Assembly: GCA_017453465.1 (NCBI GenBank)
Contig: JAFTEV010000025.1
Location: 1-64,000 of the forward strand
Length of the DNA: 64,000 bases
Source of the DNA: Bacteroidaceae bacterium
Lineage (GTDB): Bacteria > Bacteroidota > Bacteroidia > Bacteroidales > Bacteroidaceae
Direction of reading: 5' to 3'
Below the pieces are notes generated by a model. The model was not told the DNA's origin, searched no databases, and saw nothing but the letters and a program-made list of their open reading frames with translations. Every line of letters begins with the position of its first letter. The first letter of the stretch is position 1. Position numbers and translations under genes: made by a program. Positions 17,285-25,087 of this stretch are shown here, one piece after another.

Positions 17285-19081
17285 TTAGTGCACCGGTGTT
17301 AGCGGATAGACGAGGTTGACGATGAGGATGTTGGCGGCCAGGATGATGAGGTTCATCGGGAGGCCGATACGCATGAAGTCGCTGAAGCGGTAGCCGCCGG
17401 GGGCATAGACGAGCATGTGGGTGGGCGAACCGATGGGGGTGGCAAAGCTGCTGCTGACGCTCACCATGAGGGCGATGAGGAAGGGGTAGGGTTCGTAGCC
17501 CATCTTTTCGGCGGCTTCGAGCATGATGGGGCAGAACATGGCTCCGGCGGCTGTATTGGAGATGAATTCGGTGATGAAGGTGCCTACGAAGCAGATGGCT
17601 GTCATTACGACGATGGGGTTGGTGCCGCACGCATCGAGGATGCTGAAGGCCATCCGCTCGGCTATGCCTGTCTTCTGGATGGCCAGTCCCAGCACGACGG
17701 AGCCGGCAAAGACCATGAGGATGTCCCAGTTGATGGAGCGCATGGCCTGGTCGGGTGTGCAGCAGCGGAAGAGGAGCATGGCGGCGGCAGCGAGGAAGGC
17801 GCACTGCAGCAGGGGCAGTATGCCGAGGGCTGAGAGCACTACCATGGCGAGCATGATGGCTGTGGAGATGAGGGTGCCGTAGCCGATGTTGGGGACTTCG
17901 TCGGAGTCGAAGAACTGGAGGTTGCGGGCCATGGTGTCGGTGTCTGGCTTGAATTGTCTTGAGCATAGCAGCAGCAGGGTGTCGCCGGCCTTCAGGACGA
18001 CTTGCCGGGGTGCTTCGCTGATTCGCTTGCCCATGCGGGAGACGGCTGCCAGCATTACGTTGTTGTCTTTCTCGAATGTGCTGCCGCCGATGGTTTTCCC
18101 TATCAGGTTGCTGCCGAAGGTGACGTATGCTGTGCGCAGACGGGTGTAGTTGTCCAGTTCGTCGATGGAGTATATGTGGTGGTCGGCGCTCACCAGCTTG
18201 TGGTCTATGGCCATTTCGATGAGTTCGTCTATGGGGCCTGCATATAGCAGGTGGTCGCCACCCATGAGGGGTTCTTCGGCACAGAGGGGGAGGGGCTTCT
18301 GGTCGTAGTGGCTCATCTTGAGCAGGGTGCCGCTCTTGACGTTGTAGAGGCCGGCTTCGGCCAGCGTCATGCCGATGTAGGGGTTGTCGGAGGGGACTTG
18401 CAGTTCCAGGGTGTATTCGCTCATGGTGTCAAATGCGCTTTCGGGTGCCTTGCGGTTGGGCAACAGGCGGCGCATGGCGATGATGGAGAGTACGCCGACG
18501 AAGAGGCAAAACAGGCCGGGGATGGCGGTGGCCAGTATGTTCATCGCTTTGCCGGTGTAGTCGGCATAGAGGCCGGAGATAATCAGGTTGGGAGGTGTGC
18601 CTATCAGTGTGCACACGCCGCCCATGCCCGAGGCGTAGCTCAGGGGAATGAGGAGTTTGGAGGGGGGGACACCCAGTTTCTTCGACCACATCTTTACGAT
18701 GCCCACGAAGAGGCTTACCACCGTGGTGTTGCTGAGGAACGAGCTGAGTGCGGCCACGGGCAGCATCAGCCGGACGACGGCTTTCGAGTAGCTGTCGGGT
18801 TGGCCTAAGAGGTATTTCACGACGCACTGCAGCACGCCGGTGTAGGTCAGGCCGGCCACTACCACGAACAGCACGCCAATGACTACTACTGACGTGGCAC
18901 TGAAGCCGGAGAAGGCTTCTTTGGCATCGAGCACTCCCGTCACGAACAGGGTGGCTATTGCTCCTAAAAACACGAGGTCGGCTCTCAGTTTTGTCAGCAG
19001 CAGGGTGGTGAACATTGCGAGCACCGTCAGGATGGTAATCCATGCGTGGAGATTGAATCCCCAGAGTTCAAAAGAGTCCAT
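17285..19081 (-). CDS. SLC13/DASS-type transporter with two RCK-C (TrkA-C) domains
   Basis: A 598-residue membrane protein. Two half-transporters, each with the family's SNT motif (FLSNTTVVSLF near 115; ISNTAAGAMF near 510), flank a soluble centre of about 170 residues carrying two TrkA-C-like domains (IGMTLAEAGLYNVKSGTLL; LIGKTIGGSTFEKDNNVMLAAV). Relatives move dicarboxylates, sulfate or other anions with sodium. The substrate is not readable. It is the last minus-strand gene after the signalling operon but is separated by a 177-base spacer, so it may have its own promoter. Confidence 0.88.
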   Translation of the reverse strand: MDSFELWGFNLHAWITILTVLAMFTTLLLTKLRADLVFLGAIATLFVTGVLDAKEAFSGFSATSVVVIGVLFVVVAGLTYTGVLQCVVKYLLGQPDSYSKAVVRLMLPVAALSSFLSNTTVVSLFVGIVKMWSKKLGVPPSKLLIPLSYASGMGGVCTLIGTPPNLIISGLYADYTGKAMNILATAIPGLFCLFVGVLSIIAMRRLLPNRKAPESAFDTMSEYTLELQVPSDNPYIGMTLAEAGLYNVKSGTLLKMSHYDQKPLPLCAEEPLMGGDHLLYAGPIDELIEMAIDHKLVSADHHIYSIDELDNYTRLRTAYVTFGSNLIGKTIGGSTFEKDNNVMLAAVSRMGKRISEAPRQVVLKAGDTLLLLCSRQFKPDTDTMARNLQFFDSDEVPNIGYGTLISTAIMLAMVVLSALGILPLLQCAFLAAAAMLLFRCCTPDQAMRSINWDILMVFAGSVVLGLAIQKTGIAERMAFSILDACGTNPIVVMTAICFVGTFITEFISNTAAGAMFCPIMLEAAEKMGYEPYPFLIALMVSVSSSFATPIGSPTHMLVYAPGGYRFSDFMRIGLPMNLIILAANILIVNLVYPLTPVH

Positions 19082-19085
19082 GTTT

Positions 19086-19257
19086 TTTAAGTTAAAAGTT
19101 AAAAGTGAAAAATCTAAGTTACTGAAGTAAGTGAAAAGTGAAGAGTCTGATTAAGTTAAAAATGAATAATCTGAATATCAGTTTAGCCAATATTAGGTTG
19201 CGTTTAGCCTCAGTAACTTAGATTTTTCACTATTCACTATTTACTATTCACTTACTT
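19086..19257. repeat. Heptamer-word inverted array (GTTAAAA / TTTTCAC words)
   Basis: GTTAAAA, GTTAAAA, GTGAAAA words start the spacer. AGTGAAAAATCTAAGTTACTGA near 19106 pairs with CAGTAACTTAGATTTTTCACT near 19210, a long near-perfect inverted repeat. The array fills the space between the transporter start and the NRPS-like stop. Confidence 0.75.
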
Positions 19258-21813
19258 TCATTTGCAGTGTGCGTGTACGTAGTCAGAAATGACTCGGAGG
19301 CATTCGGGGCTGTGCATACAGGTGTAGTGGCTTCCCTCCAGGGTGATGATGTCGGCCTGGGGGTAGTCGGCTCGCCAGAGCTGTGGGGTGATTTGGTGGC
19401 GGTGGCGGTAGAGGTCCATCTTCCACTGGGGGATGGTGAGCTGCTCTTCGGGGGTCCAGGCTTGCTGTTCGTCGAAGTAGCGGCAGAGGAAGGAGGCTAC
19501 GGGGCCGTTGTAGATTTTTTCGTCGGGGAAGGTGGAGATGAGGGAGAGGTCGAGCTGGAGGCGCAGCTGGTTTTGCTGCTGGGTGAATACGGGCCAGCGC
19601 AGGGCGATGTAGTGGTCGGGGTCTTTGTCGCGGCGCACTTCGCCGTCGATGATGATGACGTAGGGTTTCTGCCCAGGGGCTTGGTCGTTGTGGAGGTCGT
19701 GGGCGAGGGGCAGGGCTTGTTCGCCGCCGAGACAGTAGCCCATGTAGGCTACGACGCGGTATTGCTGGAGGATGGGGGTGACGATGAGCCGGTAGAGCTG
19801 GAGGAGCTGGGGGGTGGTGGTGTCGGACTGCTGGAAGCAGAAGATGTTGTGGAAGCCCTCGATGACGAAGATGTTGTAGGTGTCGGTGAACTGGCGGCAG
19901 AGTTCTTCGTTGTAGGCGAAGTGGGGGTAGCCGCAGATGTAGATGATGACGGGTCGGTCGGGGTGCTCGGTGGGGTCGTTGTACCAGAAGGAGATGCGGT
20001 AGAGGTGTTGGTCGCAGATTTTGCGGATGGTGCGGTAGCGGTAGATTTCATCGACGGTGCAGGTGAATCCGCTGGAGTCGAGGTCGGCTGGTATCTGCAT
20101 GACCTGAAGGGAAGTGAGGCCCACGTCGTCGATGAGGTCGAGGTCGATGTTGATGCTGGGGAGGCCGACGATGCGGGCTACTTCGTTCATGAGGATTTGC
20201 TGGATGTTGCTGAGGGGCTGACCTGCCTGGGCGGTGGTGGCTATCCATGCTTTGTTCCTGAGGGTGGCTTTGTCTATCTTTCCGTTGATGTTGAGCTGGA
20301 AGGCTGTGACGTAGTTCCAGAAGACGGGCATCATGTAGGGGGGCAGATATTCTCCGGCGTATGTGCGGATGTCGCTGAGGTCGGGGTTACCGTCGGTGGT
20401 GCTGACGTAGGTGACGAGCTGTTGCTGTCCGGCTGGCTGTTCGATGCGGGTGAAGGCTCGGCGCACGCGGGGGTGGCTTTCGATGCGGGCGGTGATTTCT
20501 TCGAGTTCGATGCGGTAGCCGCGCAGCTTGACTTGCGAGTCGCGGCGGCCTATGTAGTCGTAGGTGCCGTCGGGGTTGAGGAGGACGATGTCGCCTGTGC
20601 GGTAGAGACGGATTGGAGAATTAGGAATGAGGAATGAGGAATGAGGATTTGATACTGAAAAGGCGGCACGGTAACCATTCCTCATTCCTAATTCCTCATT
20701 CCTCATTTTTGATTCTTCATTCCTCATTCCTAATTCCTCATTCCTAATTCCTATGAATTGTGTTTTGTTGAGTTCGGGGCGGTTCCAGTAGCCGTTGCAG
20801 AGCTGGTTGCCGCCCAGCAGGAGTTCTCCCTGCTGGCCGGGGCTGACGGGCTGGAGGTTTTCGTCGACGACGTAGCCGAAGACTCCGGGGACGGGTGCTC
20901 CGATGCAACGCCAATGGGCTTCGTCGGGGATGACGTAGGTGGTGGCGTAGAAGGATTCGGTGGGGCCGTAGCCGTTGACGAAGCGGAAGGGGTAGTGGCC
21001 TACGATTTTGCTGACGAGGCTGTGGGGGATGGCTTCTCCGCCGGCTGAGAGTGTCTGCATGGCGGGGAAGTTGTAGTCGGGGAACATGGCGAGCAGGGAG
21101 GGGGGCAGGTAGCAGAAGGTGATGGCTTCGTGCTGGAGGAGGTGGTAGAGCCGCCGTGCGTCTTGCTTGTCGTCGGTCTGGGCGATGACGCAGGTGCAGC
21201 CGGCATAGAGGGTGACGAAGATTTCCATGACGGAGACGTCGAAGCTGATGCTGGCAAACTGGAGCACGGTGGAGCTGGGGGTGACGTGGATGTCGTCGGG
21301 CTGCATGGCTCGCTGCATATAATTATAGATGGTAAGGTAGGTTTGCGATACGCCTTTGGGTTTGCCTGTTGTGCCCGATGTGTAGATGAGGTAGGCTTCG
21401 GAGAGGGTTTTGTGGAGGCACGGCAGCTGGCTCTGGGGTGTGGTCTCGATGAGTGTGGGCAGGTTGCCGGTGTTGATGAGGAAGTCCAGCTGCGAGTCGC
21501 CGAGGATGAAGTTGAGCCTTTCGGGTGGGGTGGCGATGTCGATGGGCACGTAGGAGCAGCCCAGCTTGACGCAAGCGAGGATGCAGGCGATGAAGTGGGC
21601 GTTGCGTGGCAGCAGTATGCCGATGCGGACGGGGCGTTCTCTGGTGATGGCTTCGGCGGGGAGTTGCTGGGTGATGGCAGTGGCGATGCTGGTTGCCATC
21701 TGGTCCATTTCTGCATAGGTGGTGTCTTGTCCGTTGATGCGGTAGGCTGCCTTGTGGGGTGTGTTGGCTATGTTTGCGTGTATCTGCTGTGAGAGTAGTT
21801 GGTAAGGGGACAT
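19258..21813 (-). CDS. Stand-alone NRPS-like protein: adenylation - carrier - thioesterase
   Basis: An 851-residue single module with no condensation domain. The adenylation domain has LIYTSGTTGKPKGV, FDVSVMEIF (Asp kept at the amino-group-binding position), GYGPTES, YRTGD and GRRDSQVKLRGYRIE. The carrier domain has DDVGLTSLQ near 566, whose Ser would bear phosphopantetheine. The thioesterase has GYCLGG near 693, with Cys where Ser is usual, and EGSHYTCMH near 828. Residues about 353-399 are an insertion made of heptamer repeats, just before RLYRTGD. ATG at 21813 is preferred over TTG at 21825. It follows the TonB-receptor gene by 37 bases. Product unknown. Confidence 0.82.
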   Translation of the reverse strand: MSPYQLLSQQIHANIANTPHKAAYRINGQDTTYAEMDQMATSIATAITQQLPAEAITRERPVRIGILLPRNAHFIACILACVKLGCSYVPIDIATPPERLNFILGDSQLDFLINTGNLPTLIETTPQSQLPCLHKTLSEAYLIYTSGTTGKPKGVSQTYLTIYNYMQRAMQPDDIHVTPSSTVLQFASISFDVSVMEIFVTLYAGCTCVIAQTDDKQDARRLYHLLQHEAITFCYLPPSLLAMFPDYNFPAMQTLSAGGEAIPHSLVSKIVGHYPFRFVNGYGPTESFYATTYVIPDEAHWRCIGAPVPGVFGYVVDENLQPVSPGQQGELLLGGNQLCNGYWNRPELNKTQFIGIRNEELGMRNEESKMRNEELGMRNGYRAAFSVSNPHSSFLIPNSPIRLYRTGDIVLLNPDGTYDYIGRRDSQVKLRGYRIELEEITARIESHPRVRRAFTRIEQPAGQQQLVTYVSTTDGNPDLSDIRTYAGEYLPPYMMPVFWNYVTAFQLNINGKIDKATLRNKAWIATTAQAGQPLSNIQQILMNEVARIVGLPSINIDLDLIDDVGLTSLQVMQIPADLDSSGFTCTVDEIYRYRTIRKICDQHLYRISFWYNDPTEHPDRPVIIYICGYPHFAYNEELCRQFTDTYNIFVIEGFHNIFCFQQSDTTTPQLLQLYRLIVTPILQQYRVVAYMGYCLGGEQALPLAHDLHNDQAPGQKPYVIIIDGEVRRDKDPDHYIALRWPVFTQQQNQLRLQLDLSLISTFPDEKIYNGPVASFLCRYFDEQQAWTPEEQLTIPQWKMDLYRHRHQITPQLWRADYPQADIITLEGSHYTCMHSPECLRVISDYVHAHCK
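20616..20754. repeat. Heptamer repeats inside the adenylation-domain coding region
   Basis: On the + strand 20616-20647 is GAATTAG, GAATGAG, GAATGAG, GAATGAG. From 20677 to 20754 there are about eleven 7-bp words, mostly ATTCCTC or ATTCCTA. The two arrays are complementary in sense and enclose about 30 bases. They encode the peptide RNEELGM repeated with variants. The same words form intergenic arrays at 39828-39900 and 49541-49600. Confidence 0.9.
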
Positions 21814-21850
21814 GGGATTTGACAATTGTGAATTGTTAATTTGTGATTTA

Positions 21851-24229
21851 TTAGAATTTATATGCCACGCTTCCAGTGAACCAGAATCCTTGCTGCATCA
21901 TGGGGGCAACGCTGCTTCCGCCTTGCACGTAGTGGTGGTTCAGGATGTTGTGGAAGTCCATGGCGAGGTCGAGTTTGCGGTAGCGGTAGTGTACACCTGC
22001 GTCGAAGATGGCGCGGGCTGGCACGGTAAGTTCTTCTTGGGTGCCTATCAGTGAGTAGAAGGCGGAGGACTGTTGGGTGGTGGCATTCATCTTGGCGTAT
22101 AGGTTGAGGCCCCGGAGGATGTCGTAGGAAAGGATGCAGTTGGCCTGGAGGGGCGGGATGTTGAGTATTCTTTTGTTGTCTGCATTGTCGTAGTATTCGG
22201 ATTTGAGTACGCACTGTGCCGTGCAGTTGACTTCTGCTGTCAGTCGTTTGTGTTTATATCGGGCTACGAGTTCGATGCCTCCGCTTGTTATTTTTCCGTT
22301 GTTGTAGGCTATGTTTCCGTCGTATGTGATGAAGTCGGTACCTTTGTTGCAGAAGAGGTTGAAGTCGAGCAACATTTTTTTAATCAGCTTGTTGTCACTG
22401 AGGAAGGAGAGCTGGATGGAGTTAAGGATTTCGGGCTGGAGTCCTTCCCAGCCCACTTCTACGTCGTGTGTGTTGCTGCGGTAGAAGTAGGGTGCATCGA
22501 CGAAGGAGCGGGCGTAGCTTAGCTTGACCTGAAAGCGAGGGGCGTTCCAGACGAGTGCGAGACGTGGGGAGAGTTGGTTTAGCTTCATGCCGAGGCGACG
22601 GCGTTTGAAGTCGTAGCGCAAGCCAGCGTTGACGGAGAGCCACTTGGCGAAGGAGTGTTTCACTTGCAGGAAGACGTTTGCGCTTTGTTCTTCTCCCGTC
22701 TGAAGTTGCTTTTCGTCGTGGTAGGTTTTGATGATTTCGTAGTAGTTCACGCCTTCAAAGTAGGAGGCGTTGTTCAGCCGGAAGTGGTTGTACTCTCCGC
22801 CCAGCAGGATGTTGCCGTGCTGGGTTCCAGCAAAATGGTATTCGTAGCTCCCCAGTGCTTTGATGCCGAGGGTGTATTCATCCCAGTTTACGCACTGGAA
22901 TCCTCCTACGTCCATCCTGACTCCAGGAGCATCGTGGTAGGGGTAGATGGTTGTGAAATTATTCAGGTCGGGGATGGTGTCGCCTACGACTTGAAGGCGT
23001 TGTTGCGACTGGCTGTCGAAAAAGGCTGTGGCCCTCCATGAGAATCTGCCGTGCTTGTCGCCCCAACCCAGTTCAAAGTGTTGCGAGGTGACGGCGTTGC
23101 CTGGCGCATTGCCGTTCCACTTGAGGTATTGTTTATATGAATAAGGTGTGAATCCGCTGCTGAGAGCCAGTGCAGAGACAGGCTTGGCAAAACGTCGGTT
23201 GTAGAGAATGCTGAAGGTGTTGTAGTGCAGGTTGACTCCGATGTCGTAGGTAGGCTTTCGGTTGTAGCCACCTATAATCATGTTGCCCGAACAGGGCAGG
23301 ATGGAGTAGGGTTGGGCTTCTTCAGTGCCTTCAATGTAGCGTTTTTCGCCACTTGCGTTGTAGAGGCTTCCCCAGACAAGGATGTCCAGCCCCATGTAGC
23401 GTTTGCCGAAGAGAACGTCACCCTTCAGCTGACCGTAGTTGCCCGCTGTGGCTTTGATTTTGAAGCCATCCACATCAGAGCCTTCCTTCGTGATGATGTT
23501 GACCACCCCCGTCAGGGCTACACCGCCGTAGATAGAGGAGGCTGGGCCACGGAGGACTTCGATTTGCTTGATTTTCTCCAGACTCATGCTGTAGTCTGGG
23601 GTGGCGGCATTGGTAGAATAGCTGTTGAGCCGATGGCCGTTGAGCATGATGAGAATTTTCTCCTGATTCGAGGAATAGATGCCACGCATGGCGACGTTCA
23701 TCTCTTCGTTGCTGGCAATGTCGGTCATGCCTGGCACATAGGTGATGAGCAGTTCCTTCAGGGTACGGGTTCCTGTGCTGCGAATCATTTCTTCGGTGAT
23801 GAGGGTGATGGGCACAGGGGCTTCCTCAATGGACTCGGCTTGCTGTGAGGCTGTGGTGATGGTGGCCGACTTTCCTGTTTTGATCTTTTCCACGAGGTCA
23901 ACAAATCGGGGCGGTTCGTTGTATGCCTTGTAGTAGGGGTCGGCTGTGAGCAGTTTGCTGACGTAGTTTTTTGCTTCCTCTGGGCAGTCCATGTTGAGCT
24001 GGCTGAGAGCCAGTATGCGGTAAGCATTGATTTTGAGTTCACCCCTCATGTTGTCGGCATGGGGACGGAGCAGGGAGTCCGCCTTCTCAAACTGTCCGTA
24101 TTCGTATGCTTCCATGGCTTTGGCCAGTACCATTTCGTCTTGATGCTTTGTGAAGGCCGTTTGTGCCCGGAGTGTGGCGGAAAGCAGCAGGAGCCAGAAG
24201 AAAAGGAATATGTGTCTGCAGATGTTCAT
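21851..24229 (-). CDS. TonB-dependent outer-membrane receptor with an N-terminal TPR-like region
   Basis: A 792-residue protein. After the signal peptide (ending LRAQ) residues about 25-110 are helical and TPR-like (AMEAYEYGQFEKADSLLRP, YRILALSQLNMD) instead of the usual carboxypeptidase-like domain. The plug spans about 130-250 (TGTRTLKELLITYVPGMTDI, AMRGIYSSNQEKILIMLNG, VLRGPASSIYGGVALTGVVNIIT). The rest is a beta-barrel ending in the C-terminal aromatic GSVAYKF. Its start overlaps the kinase stop by 4 bases, tying it to the signalling genes. The ligand is unknown. Confidence 0.9.
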   Translation of the reverse strand: MNICRHIFLFFWLLLLSATLRAQTAFTKHQDEMVLAKAMEAYEYGQFEKADSLLRPHADNMRGELKINAYRILALSQLNMDCPEEAKNYVSKLLTADPYYKAYNEPPRFVDLVEKIKTGKSATITTASQQAESIEEAPVPITLITEEMIRSTGTRTLKELLITYVPGMTDIASNEEMNVAMRGIYSSNQEKILIMLNGHRLNSYSTNAATPDYSMSLEKIKQIEVLRGPASSIYGGVALTGVVNIITKEGSDVDGFKIKATAGNYGQLKGDVLFGKRYMGLDILVWGSLYNASGEKRYIEGTEEAQPYSILPCSGNMIIGGYNRKPTYDIGVNLHYNTFSILYNRRFAKPVSALALSSGFTPYSYKQYLKWNGNAPGNAVTSQHFELGWGDKHGRFSWRATAFFDSQSQQRLQVVGDTIPDLNNFTTIYPYHDAPGVRMDVGGFQCVNWDEYTLGIKALGSYEYHFAGTQHGNILLGGEYNHFRLNNASYFEGVNYYEIIKTYHDEKQLQTGEEQSANVFLQVKHSFAKWLSVNAGLRYDFKRRRLGMKLNQLSPRLALVWNAPRFQVKLSYARSFVDAPYFYRSNTHDVEVGWEGLQPEILNSIQLSFLSDNKLIKKMLLDFNLFCNKGTDFITYDGNIAYNNGKITSGGIELVARYKHKRLTAEVNCTAQCVLKSEYYDNADNKRILNIPPLQANCILSYDILRGLNLYAKMNATTQQSSAFYSLIGTQEELTVPARAIFDAGVHYRYRKLDLAMDFHNILNHHYVQGGSSVAPMMQQGFWFTGSVAYKF

Positions 24230-25077
24230 TTTACAGTCTTTACGGGGATGATGAACGTGAAAGTCGTGCCGACATTAGGCTCCGATGCCATGAGGAGTTG
24301 TCCTTGGTGCTGTCGGGTGACGATGTCGCGAGTGATGCTCATGCCCAGCCCAGTGCCCTGTCCTATGGGTTTTGTGGTGAAGAAGTTCTCAAATATCTTT
24401 TGCTGAATCTCTTGGCTCATGCCCATGCCGTTGTCGGTGATGGTGATGTGGAGGTGGGTGCCGCCTTCCAGTGCCACCTTTATGCTGATGGTGGGTGTGT
24501 ACTCCGCCCCTTCTTTTGCGGCTCGCTCTTTGACGGTGTAGCAAGCGTTGTTCATGACGTTGAGCACAGCGCGGCTGAGGTCTTGGGGTACGACCATGAG
24601 GAGGGGCATTCCTTCCTGAATATCTTCATGGATGCTGATGTTGAATGTCTTGTCGCCAGCACGCATGGCGTGGTAGCTGAGCCACACATATTCGTGGACA
24701 AGTTTGCCTACATCTGTGGGCAGCTTTTCTCCAGCCTTCCCCCTGCTGTGGAGCAGGATGCCACGGATGATGCTGATGGCACGCTCTCCGTGTTCCTGTA
24801 TCTTCTCCATGTTTTCCTTCAAGTCGGCGGCAATGTCTTCAAGGTCGGCACGGTCGTCCTGGTCCAGCTGTTCAGCGCAGTCGTCGATGAGCTGCACGAG
24901 GTCGTCGGTCAGTTTGGCCGACATCTTGCTGAAGTTGATGACAAAGTTGAGCGGGTTTTGTATTTCATGGGCAATGCCAGCACTGAGCATTCCCAGCGAT
25001 GCCATCTTTTCCTGCCTGTGGAGTTGTTCTTGCAGGTTGGCTATTTGTTCACGAAGGGTGTTTTCGGTGGTTTCCAT
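24226..25077 (-). CDS. Soluble sensor histidine kinase with intact H-box
   Basis: A 283-residue cytoplasmic kinase with no membrane segment. A short coiled coil (about 5-25) leads into the dimerisation helix with the phospho-acceptor motif GIAHEIQNPLNF (His 37). The ATP-binding domain has the N-box NVMNNACYTV, G1 DNGMGM, F-box FENFFTTKP and G2 GTGLGMSI. Start at ATG 25077, 10 bases after the upstream stop. It is related to the upstream sensor, which lacks the His, so the two could act as a mixed pair. Confidence 0.9.
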   Translation of the reverse strand: METTENTLREQIANLQEQLHRQEKMASLGMLSAGIAHEIQNPLNFVINFSKMSAKLTDDLVQLIDDCAEQLDQDDRADLEDIAADLKENMEKIQEHGERAISIIRGILLHSRGKAGEKLPTDVGKLVHEYVWLSYHAMRAGDKTFNISIHEDIQEGMPLLMVVPQDLSRAVLNVMNNACYTVKERAAKEGAEYTPTISIKVALEGGTHLHITITDNGMGMSQEIQQKIFENFFTTKPIGQGTGLGMSITRDIVTRQHQGQLLMASEPNVGTTFTFIIPVKTVK

Positions 25078-25087
25078 GATGTGTGGG

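Noticed and set aside
19267-20637. Plus-strand open frame of 456 codons rich in Gly, Val, Asp and Glu
   Set aside because: Antisense shadow of the NRPS-like gene, with repetitive composition and no domain.
20616-20754. CRISPR-like array
   Set aside because: The units are 7 bp without spacers, inside a coding region; no cas genes are present.
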